Source of the DNA: Chloroflexota bacterium
Lineage (GTDB): Bacteria; Chloroflexota; Anaerolineae; JAADDB01
NCBI GenBank assembly: GCA_013154135.1
Contig: JAADDB010000044.1
Location: 1 to 22,050, forward strand
Reading direction: 5' to 3'
Length of the DNA: 22,050 nucleotides
The notes beneath the pieces were generated by a model. That model was not told where the DNA came from. It saw only the letters and a list, made by a program, of their open reading frames with translations, and did no database searches. Position 1 is the first letter of the stretch; every line of letters begins with the position of its first letter. Shown here piece after piece: positions 6,329-13,722 of the stretch. The position numbers and the translations under genes were made by a program.

Positions 6329-6727
6329 ATGGGGAAGAAGAAGCAGCCGGTGAGCAAACGCCCGCCTAAGACGAAGATCCGCGTGGGCGATATTGTGGAG
6401 ATCATTGCTGGGGATGACAAGGGCTACCGGGGTGAGGTGAAACGGGTCATCCGCAAGAAGTGGCGTGGCCGCCGCGCGGGGTTGTACAACCCCAACGACG
6501 TGTGGGTCGTGGTGGCGGGTGCGAATTTGATCACCAAGCACCAGCGCCCGACGGGGAACGTGCGCACCCAGGTGGGGCGCATCCAGCGGGAAGCGCCCAT
6601 CCACATCTCCAACGTCATGTTGGTTGCCAAAGGGGCGGGCAAGCCCACCCGTGTGAGTTACAAGGTCACGGAGAGTGGGGAAAAGGTCCGCTACAGTCGC
6701 AAGTACGACGAGTATTTGGACGAGTAA
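6329..6727 (+). CDS. rplX: 50S ribosomal protein L24, longer than usual
   Basis: The KOW motif IRVGDIVEIIAGDDKGYRGEVKRVI (about residues 16-40) and the NLITKHQRPTGNVRTQVGRIQREAPIHISNVMLV segment identify L24. I chose ATG 6329, 4 nt after AGGAGGTGACC; the in-frame GTG at 6320 lies inside that ribosome binding site. The protein is 132 residues against a usual 100-115. The extra length comes from a basic N-terminal extension (GKKKQPVSKRPPKTK) and an inserted loop, RKKWRGRRAGLYNPNDV. L24 initiates 50S assembly near the tunnel exit. Confidence 0.95.
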   Translation: MGKKKQPVSKRPPKTKIRVGDIVEIIAGDDKGYRGEVKRVIRKKWRGRRAGLYNPNDVWVVVAGANLITKHQRPTGNVRTQVGRIQREAPIHISNVMLVAKGAGKPTRVSYKVTESGEKVRYSRKYDEYLDE

Positions 6728-6788
6728 GCAATTTTAGCACTCTGGGCACCCGGATGGCATCGGGGCCCGCGAAGGAGAGTGAGGGATT

Positions 6789-7343
6789 ATGGCACGAGTA
6801 CCACGGTTATTGGAACGGTACCGCAAGGAAGCAATGCCCGCGCTCCGGGAGCGTTTCGGGTACCAAAATGTGATGCAGATTCCCAAGATCGAGAAGGTGG
6901 TGGTGAACATCGGTCTGGGGGAGGCCATCCAAAACGCGAAGGCGTTGGACGCGGCTTCCCGGGATTTGGCCCTCATCACCGGGCAAAAGCCCCTGGTGAC
7001 TCGGGCGCGCAAGTCCATCGCCACCTTTAAGCTGCGCAAGGGAATGCCCATCGGTCTGAAGGTGACGTTGCGCGGGCGTCGGATGTACGATTTTCTGGAT
7101 CGGTTGTTCAACATCGCCCTGCCCCGGGTCCGTGACTTCCGGGGGGTGAACCCGGATGCGTTTGACGGCCGCGGGAATTACAGTTTGGGCTTGCGCGAGC
7201 AGCTCATTTTCCCGGAAATCGACTACGATCAGGTGGACCGGGTGCGGGGGATGGAGGTGACGATTGTCACCACCGCGGAGACGGATGAGGAGGCGCGGGA
7301 GCTCCTGCGCCTGCTGGGCATGCCGTTCCGACGGTCGAGCTGA
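6789..7343 (+). CDS. rplE: 50S ribosomal protein L5
   Basis: This 184-residue L5 contains YQNVMQIPKIEKVVVNIGLGEA near residue 25, then ALITGQKPLVTRARKSIATFKLRKGMPIG, LPRVRDFRGVNPDAFDGRGNYSLGLREQLIFPEI and DRVRGMEVTIVTTA. All are family hallmarks. L5 carries 5S rRNA into the central protuberance. AAGGAGAGTGAGG precedes the ATG. In E. coli the S8 feedback site overlaps the start of this gene; I see no such fold here, whereas one is present before rpsH. Confidence 0.98.
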   Translation: MARVPRLLERYRKEAMPALRERFGYQNVMQIPKIEKVVVNIGLGEAIQNAKALDAASRDLALITGQKPLVTRARKSIATFKLRKGMPIGLKVTLRGRRMYDFLDRLFNIALPRVRDFRGVNPDAFDGRGNYSLGLREQLIFPEIDYDQVDRVRGMEVTIVTTAETDEEARELLRLLGMPFRRSS

Positions 7344-7360
7344 AAGGAGGAGTGACAAGC

Positions 7361-7543
7361 GTGGCTAGAAAATGCATGCCATATCGGGAAAAGCGGCGGA
7401 AGTACAAGGTGCGGGTGCGCAATCGCTGTAAGATCTGCGGGCGCCCGCGTGGGTACATGCGACGCTTTGAGTTGTGCCGCATTTGTTTTAAGCGGGAAGC
7501 TCTGGAAGGACGTATCCCGGGCATTCGCAAGGCGAGTTGGTAA
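7361..7543 (+). CDS. rpsZ: 30S ribosomal protein S14, zinc-binding type Z
   Basis: This 60-residue S14 starts at GTG 7361, 10 nt after AAAGGAGG (7343-7350); the in-frame GTG at 7352 abuts that site and is rejected. Four cysteines, C23/C26 (CKIC) and C39/C42 (CRIC), form the zinc ribbon. The ending GRIPGIRKASW is typical of the short C+ paralogue. S14 assembles late into the 30S head. It lies between rplE and rpsH as usual and is followed by a 93-nt gap with a structured RNA. Confidence 0.97.
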   Translation: MARKCMPYREKRRKYKVRVRNRCKICGRPRGYMRRFELCRICFKREALEGRIPGIRKASW

Positions 7544-7580
7544 GGCCCGAGTCCAAGAGCACAGGCGTAGGATGAGGTGT

Positions 7581-7618
7581 GGTTATAAGTCGGCCGAACA
7601 GGGGCCGATACTGTAACC
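7581..7618 (+). promoter_or_regulatory. Candidate S8-binding autoregulatory element in the rpsH 5' region
   Basis: GGTTA (7581-7585) pairs with TAACC (7614-7618), and TCGGCC (7590-7595) pairs with GGCCGA (7603-7608). The internal loop reads TAAGTC on the 5' side and GATACTG on the 3' side. That equals the S8 site in 16S helix 21, where UUAAGUC faces GAUACUG. By position A7587, A7588-U7612, G7589-C7611 and unpaired U7609 A7610 correspond to E. coli A595, A596-U644, G597-C643, U641 and A642 (numbering from memory). It ends against GAGGAGG (7619-7625), the rpsH ribosome binding site, so bound S8 should block initiation. Confidence 0.75.
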
Positions 7619-7636
7619 GAGGAGGAAGAGTGCATT

Positions 7637-8041
7637 ATGATGACGGATCCGATTGCCGATATGTTGACCCGCATCCGCAACGCGGGGATGGCCCGGCACA
7701 AGCAGGTGTTGGTGCCGGCGAGTAAGTTGAAGGTGGAGATCGCTCGAATCCTCCAGGAGGAGGGGTTCATCGAGCGGTATGATGTGGGCCGGGAGAAGCC
7801 CCAGCCCATGTTGCGCATGATCCTCAAGTACGATAACAGTGTCCGGCCTCCCCGCATGATCATTCAGGGGCTGGAACGGGTGAGCAAGCCGGGACGGCGC
7901 ATTTACGTGAAGCGAGATGAGATCCCCTATGTGCGCAGTGGGTTGGGGATTGCTATTTTGTCCACGTCCAAAGGGGTGATGACGGACCGGGAAGCCCGGC
8001 GCTTGGGCGTGGGCGGTGAAGTGATCGCATACGTCTGGTAA
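7637..8041 (+). CDS. rpsH: 30S ribosomal protein S8
   Basis: This 134-residue S8 starts MMTDPIADMLTRIRNAGMARH. ATG 7637 is preferred over the adjacent ATG 7640 because GAGGAGG ends 11 nt before it. The C-terminal GLGIAILSTSKGVMTDREARRLGVGGEVIAYVW is diagnostic. S8 binds 16S helix 21 in central-domain assembly and, in E. coli, represses spc-operon translation. The structure just upstream mimics its rRNA site, so the same feedback is likely here but acting at its own gene. The next gene is 22 nt downstream. Confidence 0.98.
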   Translation: MMTDPIADMLTRIRNAGMARHKQVLVPASKLKVEIARILQEEGFIERYDVGREKPQPMLRMILKYDNSVRPPRMIIQGLERVSKPGRRIYVKRDEIPYVRSGLGIAILSTSKGVMTDREARRLGVGGEVIAYVW

Positions 8042-8063
8042 GCCGGGTGAAGGAGGGAAAGCG

Positions 8064-8618
8064 GTGTCGAGAATAGGCAAACAACCCATCCCGTTGCCCC
8101 AGGGGGTAACGGTGACGATTCAGCCCGATAACACGGTCATTGTCAAAGGGCCCAAAGGGGAGTTGAAGCGCCAGTTCCATCCGGACATGCGCATTGTGAT
8201 CGAGGATAACGTGCTCCGGGTGGAACGGCCCAGTGACGCGCGGCATCATCGGGCTTTTCACGGTCTGACACGGGCCCTGTTGGCCAACATGGTACACGGT
8301 GTGCACCAGGGGTTCACCAAGGAGTTGGAGGTGCACGGCGTGGGATATCGCGCGGAAGTCCAGGGCGGGAAGTTGGTCCTCAACGTGGGCTACTCCCACC
8401 CGGTGACGTTTGATCCGCCTCCGGGGATCACCTTCAGCGCGGAGCGTTTGCCCACGGGTGTGACGCGCATCGCGGTGCAAGGGATCGACAAGGAGTTGGT
8501 AGGGGAGATCGCGGCCCGCATCCGTCGGGTGCGTCCGCCTGAACCCTACCACGGCAAGGGCATTCGCTATCGGGGTGAGCACGTGCGACAGAAGGCGGGT
8601 AAAGCCGGTCGCAAGTAA
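8064..8618 (+). CDS. rplF: 50S ribosomal protein L6
   Basis: This 184-residue L6 begins MSRIGKQPIPLPQGVTVTI from GTG 8064, with AAGGAGGGAAAG just upstream. Two L6 repeats are visible. The second contains GVGYRAEVQGGKLVLNVGYSHPVTFDPP and then VQGIDKELVGEIAARIRRVRPPEPYHGKGIRYRGE, the most conserved part. L6 binds the sarcin-ricin loop region near the GTPase centre. The length is usual. It lies 22 nt after rpsH and 42 nt before rplR. Confidence 0.98.
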   Translation: MSRIGKQPIPLPQGVTVTIQPDNTVIVKGPKGELKRQFHPDMRIVIEDNVLRVERPSDARHHRAFHGLTRALLANMVHGVHQGFTKELEVHGVGYRAEVQGGKLVLNVGYSHPVTFDPPPGITFSAERLPTGVTRIAVQGIDKELVGEIAARIRRVRPPEPYHGKGIRYRGEHVRQKAGKAGRK

Positions 8619-8660
8619 TCCCGGAGGACGGGGTATTACGGTGAATGAGGAGGATTGGGT

Positions 8661-9026
8661 ATGGCACGGATAAGCCGCAATGAGGCCCGGAAACGGCGGC
8701 ACAAGCGGGTGCGCAAGACGGTGTTCGGCACGCCGGATCGCCCCCGTCTGAACGTGTTCCGGAGCTTGACGCACATATACGCGCAGATCATCGACGATGT
8801 TCACGGGATCACACTGGTTTCGGCTTCGACCATTGACCGGGCCCTCCGGGAGAAGGTGAAGGGGCTGAGCAAGACTGAACAGGCCCGCCTGGTGGGGCAG
8901 TTGTTGGCCGAGCGCGCGCTGGAAAAGGGCATCAAGCAGGTGGTGTTCGACCGGGGTGGGTACAAGTACCACGGTCGGGTGAAGGCGCTGGCCGACGCGT
9001 CGCGCGAAGCCGGGTTGGATTTCTAA
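8661..9026 (+). CDS. rplR: 50S ribosomal protein L18
   Basis: This 121-residue L18 starts MARISRNEARKRRHKRVRKTVFGT. ATG 8661 has GAGGAGG ending 8 nt before it; the in-frame TTG at 8655 is not needed. The RPRLNVFRSLTHIYAQIIDD motif, KGIKQVVFDRGGYKYHGRVKALADASREAGLDF and a basic N-terminal tail identify the family. L18 binds 5S rRNA with L5 in the central protuberance. The rpsE ATG is only 15 nt after its stop. Confidence 0.98.
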   Translation: MARISRNEARKRRHKRVRKTVFGTPDRPRLNVFRSLTHIYAQIIDDVHGITLVSASTIDRALREKVKGLSKTEQARLVGQLLAERALEKGIKQVVFDRGGYKYHGRVKALADASREAGLDF

Positions 9027-9041
9027 GGAAGGGGAGGACGC

Positions 9042-9599
9042 ATGGCTCTCAACAAGCGAAACACGGTAGAAGAGGAAGCCGTTGAGCTGGAAGAGCGGGT
9101 GGTGCAGATCATCCGCACGGCAAAGGTGGTGAAAGGTGGCCGACGCTTTGGATTCCGAGCGGTCGTGGTGGTAGGGGATAAGCAAGGCCGCGTGGGTGTG
9201 GGCATCGGTAAGGCCAATGAGGTGCCCGCGGCCATCCGCAAAGGGGTCACCCGGGCCAAGCGGAACATGATCCGGGTGCCCATTGTGGGAACCACCATTC
9301 CCCACCCCATCATCAAGAAATTCGGCGCGGCCAAGTTGCTGTTGAAGCCCGCGTCTCCTGGGACCGGGGTGATCGCGGCAGGTGGTGTGCGCGCAGTGCT
9401 GGAAGCTGCCGGCATTAAGGACATTCTCACCAAGTCCTTGGGCAGCAATAACGCCGCGAACGTCACCCAGGCCGCGTACCTGGCCTTGAAGGAATTACAA
9501 GATCCGGAGGAGGTGGCCCGAGTGCGGGGTGTGCCCAAGGAGCGGGTCCAACCCTTCTGGACACGGAAGAAGAGGAAGAGCCATGAGCAAGGGGAGTGA
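9042..9599 (+). CDS. rpsE: 30S ribosomal protein S5
   Basis: This 185-residue S5 carries the N-terminal dsRBD-like domain (VVQIIRTAKVVKGGRRFGFRAVVVVGDKQGRVGVGIGKANEVP) and the C-terminal domain (FGAAKLLLKPASPGTGVIAAGGVRAVLEAAGIKDILTKSLGSNNAANV). It contributes to decoding accuracy and mRNA unwinding at the entry channel. The ATG follows AAGGGGAGGACG. Its last 17 nt overlap the start of rpmD, so the two are probably translationally coupled. Confidence 0.98.
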   Translation: MALNKRNTVEEEAVELEERVVQIIRTAKVVKGGRRFGFRAVVVVGDKQGRVGVGIGKANEVPAAIRKGVTRAKRNMIRVPIVGTTIPHPIIKKFGAAKLLLKPASPGTGVIAAGGVRAVLEAAGIKDILTKSLGSNNAANVTQAAYLALKELQDPEEVARVRGVPKERVQPFWTRKKRKSHEQGE

Positions 9600-9798
9600 T
9601 ACACAGAAACGCATTCGCATCACCTACGTGAAAAGTGCGATAGGCTACGGCAAGGACCAGAAGGCGACGTTGCGCGCGTTGGGGTTGCACCGCCTGGGAC
9701 AACAGGTGGTCCACGTGGCAACACCGTCCATTCTGGGTATGGTGGAGAAGGTTGCTCACTTGGTACAGGTAGAGGAGGTCGGCGATGAAGTTGCATGA
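9583..9798 (+). CDS. rpmD: 50S ribosomal protein L30
   Basis: This 71-residue protein has IRITYVKSAIGYGKDQKATLRALGLHRLGQQVVH, the L30 core, with a slightly longer C-terminus than the usual 60 residues. I start it at ATG 9583, inside the end of rpsE, with GAAGAGGAAGAG upstream; in-frame starts further upstream would run deep into rpsE. It overlaps rpsE by 17 nt and rplO by 14 nt, so it is embedded in a tightly coupled trio. L30 is dispensable in some bacteria but kept here. Confidence 0.95.
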   Translation: MSKGSDTQKRIRITYVKSAIGYGKDQKATLRALGLHRLGQQVVHVATPSILGMVEKVAHLVQVEEVGDEVA

Positions 9799-10270
9799 AT
9801 TGCGTCCCGCGCCGGGGGCCATCCGAAAGCGCAAGCGGGTTGCACGGGGCATCGCGGCCGGGCAGGGGAAGACGGCCGGCCGAGGAACCAAAGGCCAAAA
9901 CGCGCGCAGCGGTGGGGGTGTGCGCCCCTACTTCGAGGGTGGTCAGTTGCCCCTGGTGCGCCGGTTACCCTATATCCGGGGTTTTACGAACATCTTCAAG
10001 ATCTACTACCAGCCGGTGAACCTGAAAGATCTCCGCGATCGGTTTCCCGCGGACGCGGAGGTGACACCGGAGGCCCTGGCCGAAGCCGGGTTGATCCGTT
10101 CGGCTAAGCGACCGGTGGTCTTGCTGGGCGACGGGGATGTGGACCGACCGCTGAAGGTGCGGGTCCATCGCGTGTCCCGCAGCGCCCGGGCCAAGATCGA
10201 GGCGGCTGGCGGTGTGGTGGAACTCCTCCCCGTGCCGAAGTTGCGCATCAAACGGGGGCAGAAGCATTAA
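9785..10270 (+). CDS. rplO: 50S ribosomal protein L15
   Basis: This 161-residue L15 starts MKLHELRPAPGAIRKRKRVARG. It carries the long glycine and arginine-rich N-terminal tail with GRGTKGQNARSGGGVRPYFEGGQLPLVRRLPYIRGF. The globular end has GLIRSAKRPVVLLGDGD and a GGVVELL stretch. L15 is a late-assembling 50S protein whose tail threads through 23S rRNA. The ATG overlaps the end of rpmD by 14 nt with GAGGAGGTCGG upstream. It sits directly before secY, the standard order. Confidence 0.97.
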   Translation: MKLHELRPAPGAIRKRKRVARGIAAGQGKTAGRGTKGQNARSGGGVRPYFEGGQLPLVRRLPYIRGFTNIFKIYYQPVNLKDLRDRFPADAEVTPEALAEAGLIRSAKRPVVLLGDGDVDRPLKVRVHRVSRSARAKIEAAGGVVELLPVPKLRIKRGQKH

Positions 10271-10288
10271 AAGGGACGGAGTGTTCTC

Positions 10289-11572
10289 ATGATTGAAGCA
10301 ATGCGCAATGCCTTTCGCCTGCCGGACTTGCGGCGGCGTCTCCTGTTCACGTTGGGGATTTTGGTCATCTACCGCTTGGTGGCTCATATTCCGGTCCCCG
10401 GCGTGGATCAGCGGGTGCTGAAGCAGGTGTTCGAGAACAACCCTCTCATCGGGATGTTGGACCTCTTTTCCGGAGGCGCGTTGGCCAATTTTTCGGTGAT
10501 GGCCATGGGCGTGTACCCCTACATCACCGCCTCCATTATCATGCAGCTGTTGGTCCCCATCATCCCGAAGTTGGAGGCCTTGGCCAAGGAGGGGGAACAA
10601 GGGCAGCAGAAGATCAACTTGTACACGAATTTGCTGACGGTCCCCCTGGCCGCGCTGCAGGCGTGGGGACAGTCCACCTTGCTGGCCCGGGCCGGGGTGT
10701 TGCCCCATTTCGGTTTCAGCGGCGCGAATTTGTTGCCCACGGTGACGACCATCACCGCGCTCACCGCGGGGACCATTTTCGCCATGTGGCTGGGTGAGCT
10801 CATCACCGAGGAGGGTGTGGGGAACGGGATCTCCATCATCATCTTCGGCGGCATTGTGGCTCGGGTCCCCACCCGGTTGGGGCAGATGATCCAGGCGGGG
10901 AATTACACGGGGGTTATCGTCTTCCTCATCCTCACGGTGGTGACGGTCGCGGCCATTGTCTTCGTGCAGGAGGGGCAGCGGCGCATCCCCGTCCAGTACG
11001 CGCGACGGGTGCGTGGGCGTAAGGTGTACGGTGGTCAGGCCACGTACGTGCCCCTGCGGGTGAACGCGGCGGGCATGATTCCCATCATCTTCGCCCAGAG
11101 TTTGCTCCTCTTCCCGGGGACGCTGGCTTCCTATCTCGCGCAGGTGAACAACCCGCTCATCGCGAACATTGCACTCTCCATCCAGCGCACGTTGGACCCG
11201 AAGGGGTGGTTCTACTGGTTCCTGTACTTCTGGCTGGTGGTCGGGTTCACTTACTTCTACACGGATGTGATCTTCCGCCAGCAGAATCTGGCAGAGACGT
11301 TGCAGCGGCAGGGCGGGTTTATCCCGGGCATCCGGCCGGGGAAGCGGACAGAGGAGTACCTGAACAAAGTGATGTCCCGCATCACCTTTGTGGGGGCCTT
11401 CTTCCTGGCACTGGTCGCGGTGTTGCCCTTCTTCGTGCGTGGCATCACGGAGACGAATGTGATGCTCATCACCAGTGCTGGACTCCTCATCGTGGTGGGT
11501 GTGGTGTTGGACACGATGAAGCAGATCGAGGCGCAGCTGCTCATGCGCCATTACGAGGGCTTCATCCGCTAG
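10289..11572 (+). CDS. secY: Preprotein translocase channel subunit SecY
   Basis: This 427-residue membrane protein has about ten hydrophobic segments, as expected for SecY, the protein-conducting channel that works with SecE, SecG and SecA. Landmarks are RLLFTLGILVIYRLVAHIPVPGVD at the N-terminus, GVYPYITASIIMQLL (TM2), EEGVGNGISIIIFGGIVARVP, the cytosolic loop ending YVPLRVNAAGMIPIIFAQSLL, FRQQNLAETLQRQGGFIPGIRPG in the C4 to C5 region, and a final VVLDTMKQIEAQLLMRHYEGF. It lies between rplO and adk as is typical. No truncation is seen. Confidence 0.98.
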   Translation: MIEAMRNAFRLPDLRRRLLFTLGILVIYRLVAHIPVPGVDQRVLKQVFENNPLIGMLDLFSGGALANFSVMAMGVYPYITASIIMQLLVPIIPKLEALAKEGEQGQQKINLYTNLLTVPLAALQAWGQSTLLARAGVLPHFGFSGANLLPTVTTITALTAGTIFAMWLGELITEEGVGNGISIIIFGGIVARVPTRLGQMIQAGNYTGVIVFLILTVVTVAAIVFVQEGQRRIPVQYARRVRGRKVYGGQATYVPLRVNAAGMIPIIFAQSLLLFPGTLASYLAQVNNPLIANIALSIQRTLDPKGWFYWFLYFWLVVGFTYFYTDVIFRQQNLAETLQRQGGFIPGIRPGKRTEEYLNKVMSRITFVGAFFLALVAVLPFFVRGITETNVMLITSAGLLIVVGVVLDTMKQIEAQLLMRHYEGFIR

Positions 11573-11602
11573 TGTGGTTTTGGGAAGTGAGGAGGGGTGC
11601 CA

Positions 11603-12298
11603 ATGGCGTCACAACCTCTGGTCATCATCCTGATGGGCCCCCCGGGCGCGGGAAAGGGCACACAGGCCAAGCGTCTGGCCCAGGAGTTGGGGATTCCCCA
11701 TGTGGCGACGGGGGATCTCTTCCGGGAGAATGTGCACAAGGGCACGCCTTTGGGGAAGTTGGTCCAGGGCTACATGGAACGGGGCGAGTTGGTCCCCGAT
11801 GATGTGACCATTGCCCTGGTCATCGACCGGCTATCCCAACCCGATTGTGCCAAGGGCGCGTTGTTGGATGGCTTTCCTCGCACCTTGCCCCAGGCCAAGG
11901 CCCTGGACGAGCGCTTGGCCGAGCTGGGCTGGTGCATCCACATTGTGCCGAACATCCAGGTGCGGGAGGAAATCCTCCTGCGGCGCCTATCAGGGCGCTG
12001 GATTTGTCGAAATTGTGGGGCCGTGTATCATATAGAATTCAGGCCTCCGTCAAAACCAGGAGTGTGCGACGTGTGTGGCGGGCCCTTGTACCAACGGCCG
12101 GACGACCGGCCTGAAACCGCCCGCCAGCGTCTGCGCGTATATTTTGAGCAGACAGAACCGGTGCTCCACTATTACGCGCGGCAAGGGCTTCTGGTGGAAA
12201 TCGACGGAGAACGGTCCATTGACGAAGTCCATGATGCGTTGGTGAAAGCGGTGCGTCTGGTACCGGAAAGGGGACGCGCGCTTTCCCCGCGCGAGTGA
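11603..12298 (+). CDS. adk: Adenylate kinase with zinc-type LID
   Basis: This 231-residue kinase interconverts ATP + AMP and 2 ADP. It has the P-loop GPPGAGKGT (12-20), the AMP-binding TGDLFR segment, DGFPRT (89-94) and DDRPET (167-172). The LID holds C135/C138 and C155/C158, a structural zinc site common in Gram-positive and thermophilic enzymes. I chose ATG 11603, 8 nt after GAGGAGG; the GTG at 11597 lies too close to it. The C-terminal tail is longer than usual. The gap to map is only 10 nt. Confidence 0.97.
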   Translation: MASQPLVIILMGPPGAGKGTQAKRLAQELGIPHVATGDLFRENVHKGTPLGKLVQGYMERGELVPDDVTIALVIDRLSQPDCAKGALLDGFPRTLPQAKALDERLAELGWCIHIVPNIQVREEILLRRLSGRWICRNCGAVYHIEFRPPSKPGVCDVCGGPLYQRPDDRPETARQRLRVYFEQTEPVLHYYARQGLLVEIDGERSIDEVHDALVKAVRLVPERGRALSPRE

Positions 12299-12308
12299 GT
12301 TTATCCAA

Positions 12309-13103
12309 ATGACTGTGGTACGTGGAAAACCGAGACGCGTGGTCACGTTGAAGACGCCTCGCGAGATCGCTTTGATGCGCGAGGCCGGACGCATCGTGGC
12401 CCGAGTGCATGAGGCCATGCGCGAGGCCATCCGCCCCGGAGTGACCACCGCGGCGCTGGACGCGCTGGCCGAATCCATCATCCGCAAGCACGGGGCCATC
12501 CCCTCGTTCAAGGGGTATCACGGATTCCCGGCCACTATTTGTGCGTCGGTGAACGAGGAGTTGGTCCACGGTATCCCCCGGAAGGACCGGGTGTTGAAGG
12601 AGGGGGATATCATCAGTGTGGATGTGGGGGCCATTTACAAGGGATATCACGGGGACAGCGCGTGGACGTACGCGGTGGGCGAGGTGAGCGAGGAGGCCCG
12701 CCGCCTCATGGCCGTGACCAGGGAAGCCCTCTTCGCGGGCATCGAACAGGTGCGCGTGGGACGGCGTCTGATGGACTATTCCCGGGCCGTGCAGGAGTAC
12801 GTGGAATCGCACGGCTTTTTTGTGGTGCGCCTGTACACAGGGCACGGCATCGGGCGGGCCATGCACGAGCCCCCCGAGGTGCTGAATTACGTGAATCCCA
12901 TGCACCCGGACAGCAAACGGCGCTTCGTGCCGGGCATGACCGTGGCTCTGGAGCCCATGGTCAACGTGGGCACGTGGCAAACACGCACGCTGTCCGACGG
13001 CTGGACCGTGGTCACCGCGGACGGGTCCCTTTCGGCCCACTTTGAGCACACGGTGGCCGTCACCGAGGATGGACCGTACATCCTGACCACGTTGGAGGAC
13101 TGA
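12309..13103 (+). CDS. map: Methionine aminopeptidase, type I
   Basis: This 264-residue enzyme removes the N-terminal methionine from nascent proteins. The five metal ligands of the pita-bread fold can be placed: D105 (SVDVGA), D116 (HGDSAWT), H179 (YTGHGIGR), E215 (ALEPM) and E246 (AHFEHT). H87 in VNEELVHGIP matches the conserved active-site histidine. It has no N-terminal zinc or SH3 extension. The ribosome binding site is poor, so initiation may depend on coupling to adk. infA does not follow it; a 61-nt gap leads to rpmJ. Confidence 0.97.
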   Translation: MTVVRGKPRRVVTLKTPREIALMREAGRIVARVHEAMREAIRPGVTTAALDALAESIIRKHGAIPSFKGYHGFPATICASVNEELVHGIPRKDRVLKEGDIISVDVGAIYKGYHGDSAWTYAVGEVSEEARRLMAVTREALFAGIEQVRVGRRLMDYSRAVQEYVESHGFFVVRLYTGHGIGRAMHEPPEVLNYVNPMHPDSKRRFVPGMTVALEPMVNVGTWQTRTLSDGWTVVTADGSLSAHFEHTVAVTEDGPYILTTLED

Positions 13104-13164
13104 GACACCGGAGAGCAGAGGGCACCCCTAGGGGCCCGTTGGCATAGGAAGGAGGATGGCTATC

Positions 13165-13278
13165 ATGAAAGTACGACCTTCGGTCAAGCGACGCTGTGAG
13201 AAGTGCAAGATCGTGCGGCGACGAGGTGTGGTGCGGGTAATCTGCGAGAACCCTCGGCACAAGCAGCGGCAAGGATAA
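13165..13278 (+). CDS. rpmJ: 50S ribosomal protein L36, zinc-binding form
   Basis: This short gene encodes 37 residues starting MKVRPSVKRRCEKCKIVRRR and ending PRHKQRQG. The zinc ligands C11, C14, C27 and H32 are all present, so it is the C+ type. I chose ATG 13165 because the family starts MKVRPSVK and GGAGG (13151-13155) lies 9 nt upstream; the in-frame ATG at 13156 abuts that site. L36 stabilises 23S rRNA near the GTPase centre. It opens the alpha-type block, 47 nt before rpsM. Confidence 0.95.
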   Translation: MKVRPSVKRRCEKCKIVRRRGVVRVICENPRHKQRQG

Positions 13279-13325
13279 CCAGGACACGCGTGGAAAGCGC
13301 GCGAACTCGAGTGTGAGGAGGCAGT

Positions 13326-13706
13326 ATGGCACGCATTGCGGGAGTGGACCTGCCCAGGAACAAACGGCTGGAGATTGCCTTGACCTACATTTACGGCATT
13401 GGGCTTTCTCGCAGCCATGAGATCATCCTGAAGACGGGCATTGACCCGGATAAGCGGGTGAAGGACCTGACGGAGGAAGAAATTACCCGGCTCCGTGAAG
13501 TCATTGAGCGCAATTACCGGGTAGAAGGGGATTTGCGCCGAGAGGTGCAGATGAACATCAAGCGGTTGATTGACATCGGCACGTATCGGGGGATGCGTCA
13601 CAAGCGCAACCTGCCGGTGCGCGGACAGCGAACCCGGACAAACGCTCGTACGCGCCGGGGACCGCGCAAGACGGTGCCGGGCAAGAAACGAGCACCGCGC
13701 AAGTAA
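13326..13706 (+). CDS. rpsM: 30S ribosomal protein S13
   Basis: This 126-residue S13 starts MARIAGVDLPRNKRLEIALTYIYGIGLSRS. It continues with the helix-two-turn-helix region and ends RGMRHKRNLPVRGQRTRTNARTRRGPRKTVPGKKRAPRK, the basic tail that contacts P-site tRNA. S13 forms the B1 intersubunit bridges with L5. GAGGAGGCAGT precedes the ATG. A 114-nt gap with a perfect hairpin separates it from rpsK, longer than usual for this pair. Confidence 0.98.
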   Translation: MARIAGVDLPRNKRLEIALTYIYGIGLSRSHEIILKTGIDPDKRVKDLTEEEITRLREVIERNYRVEGDLRREVQMNIKRLIDIGTYRGMRHKRNLPVRGQRTRTNARTRRGPRKTVPGKKRAPRK

Positions 13707-13722
13707 AATCCTACACGCGGGA

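Noticed and set aside
6728..6788. S8-type regulatory fold before rplE, as in E. coli
   Set aside because: The gap has no TAAGTC/GATACTG-like internal loop; the only self-complementary part (CCCGGATG/CATCGGG) leaves a one-base loop.
7352..7360. Upstream GTG as start of rpsZ
   Set aside because: It abuts the AAAGGAGG ribosome binding site, leaving no spacing; the family start corresponds to GTG 7361.
7953..9305. 450-codon - strand open frame opposite rplF, rplR and rpsE
   Set aside because: It crosses three certain ribosomal genes and shows only the compositional bias of reversed GC-rich codons.
9965..11551. Long - strand open frame (528 codons) opposite rplO and secY
   Set aside because: It is the shadow of two unmistakable + strand genes in GC-rich DNA. 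Its translation is rich in His, Arg, Asp and Gln with no family motif.
13279..13325. S4-type pseudoknot leader before rpsM
   Set aside because: Only very short GC pairings are visible, not enough to support the known alpha-operon pseudoknot.
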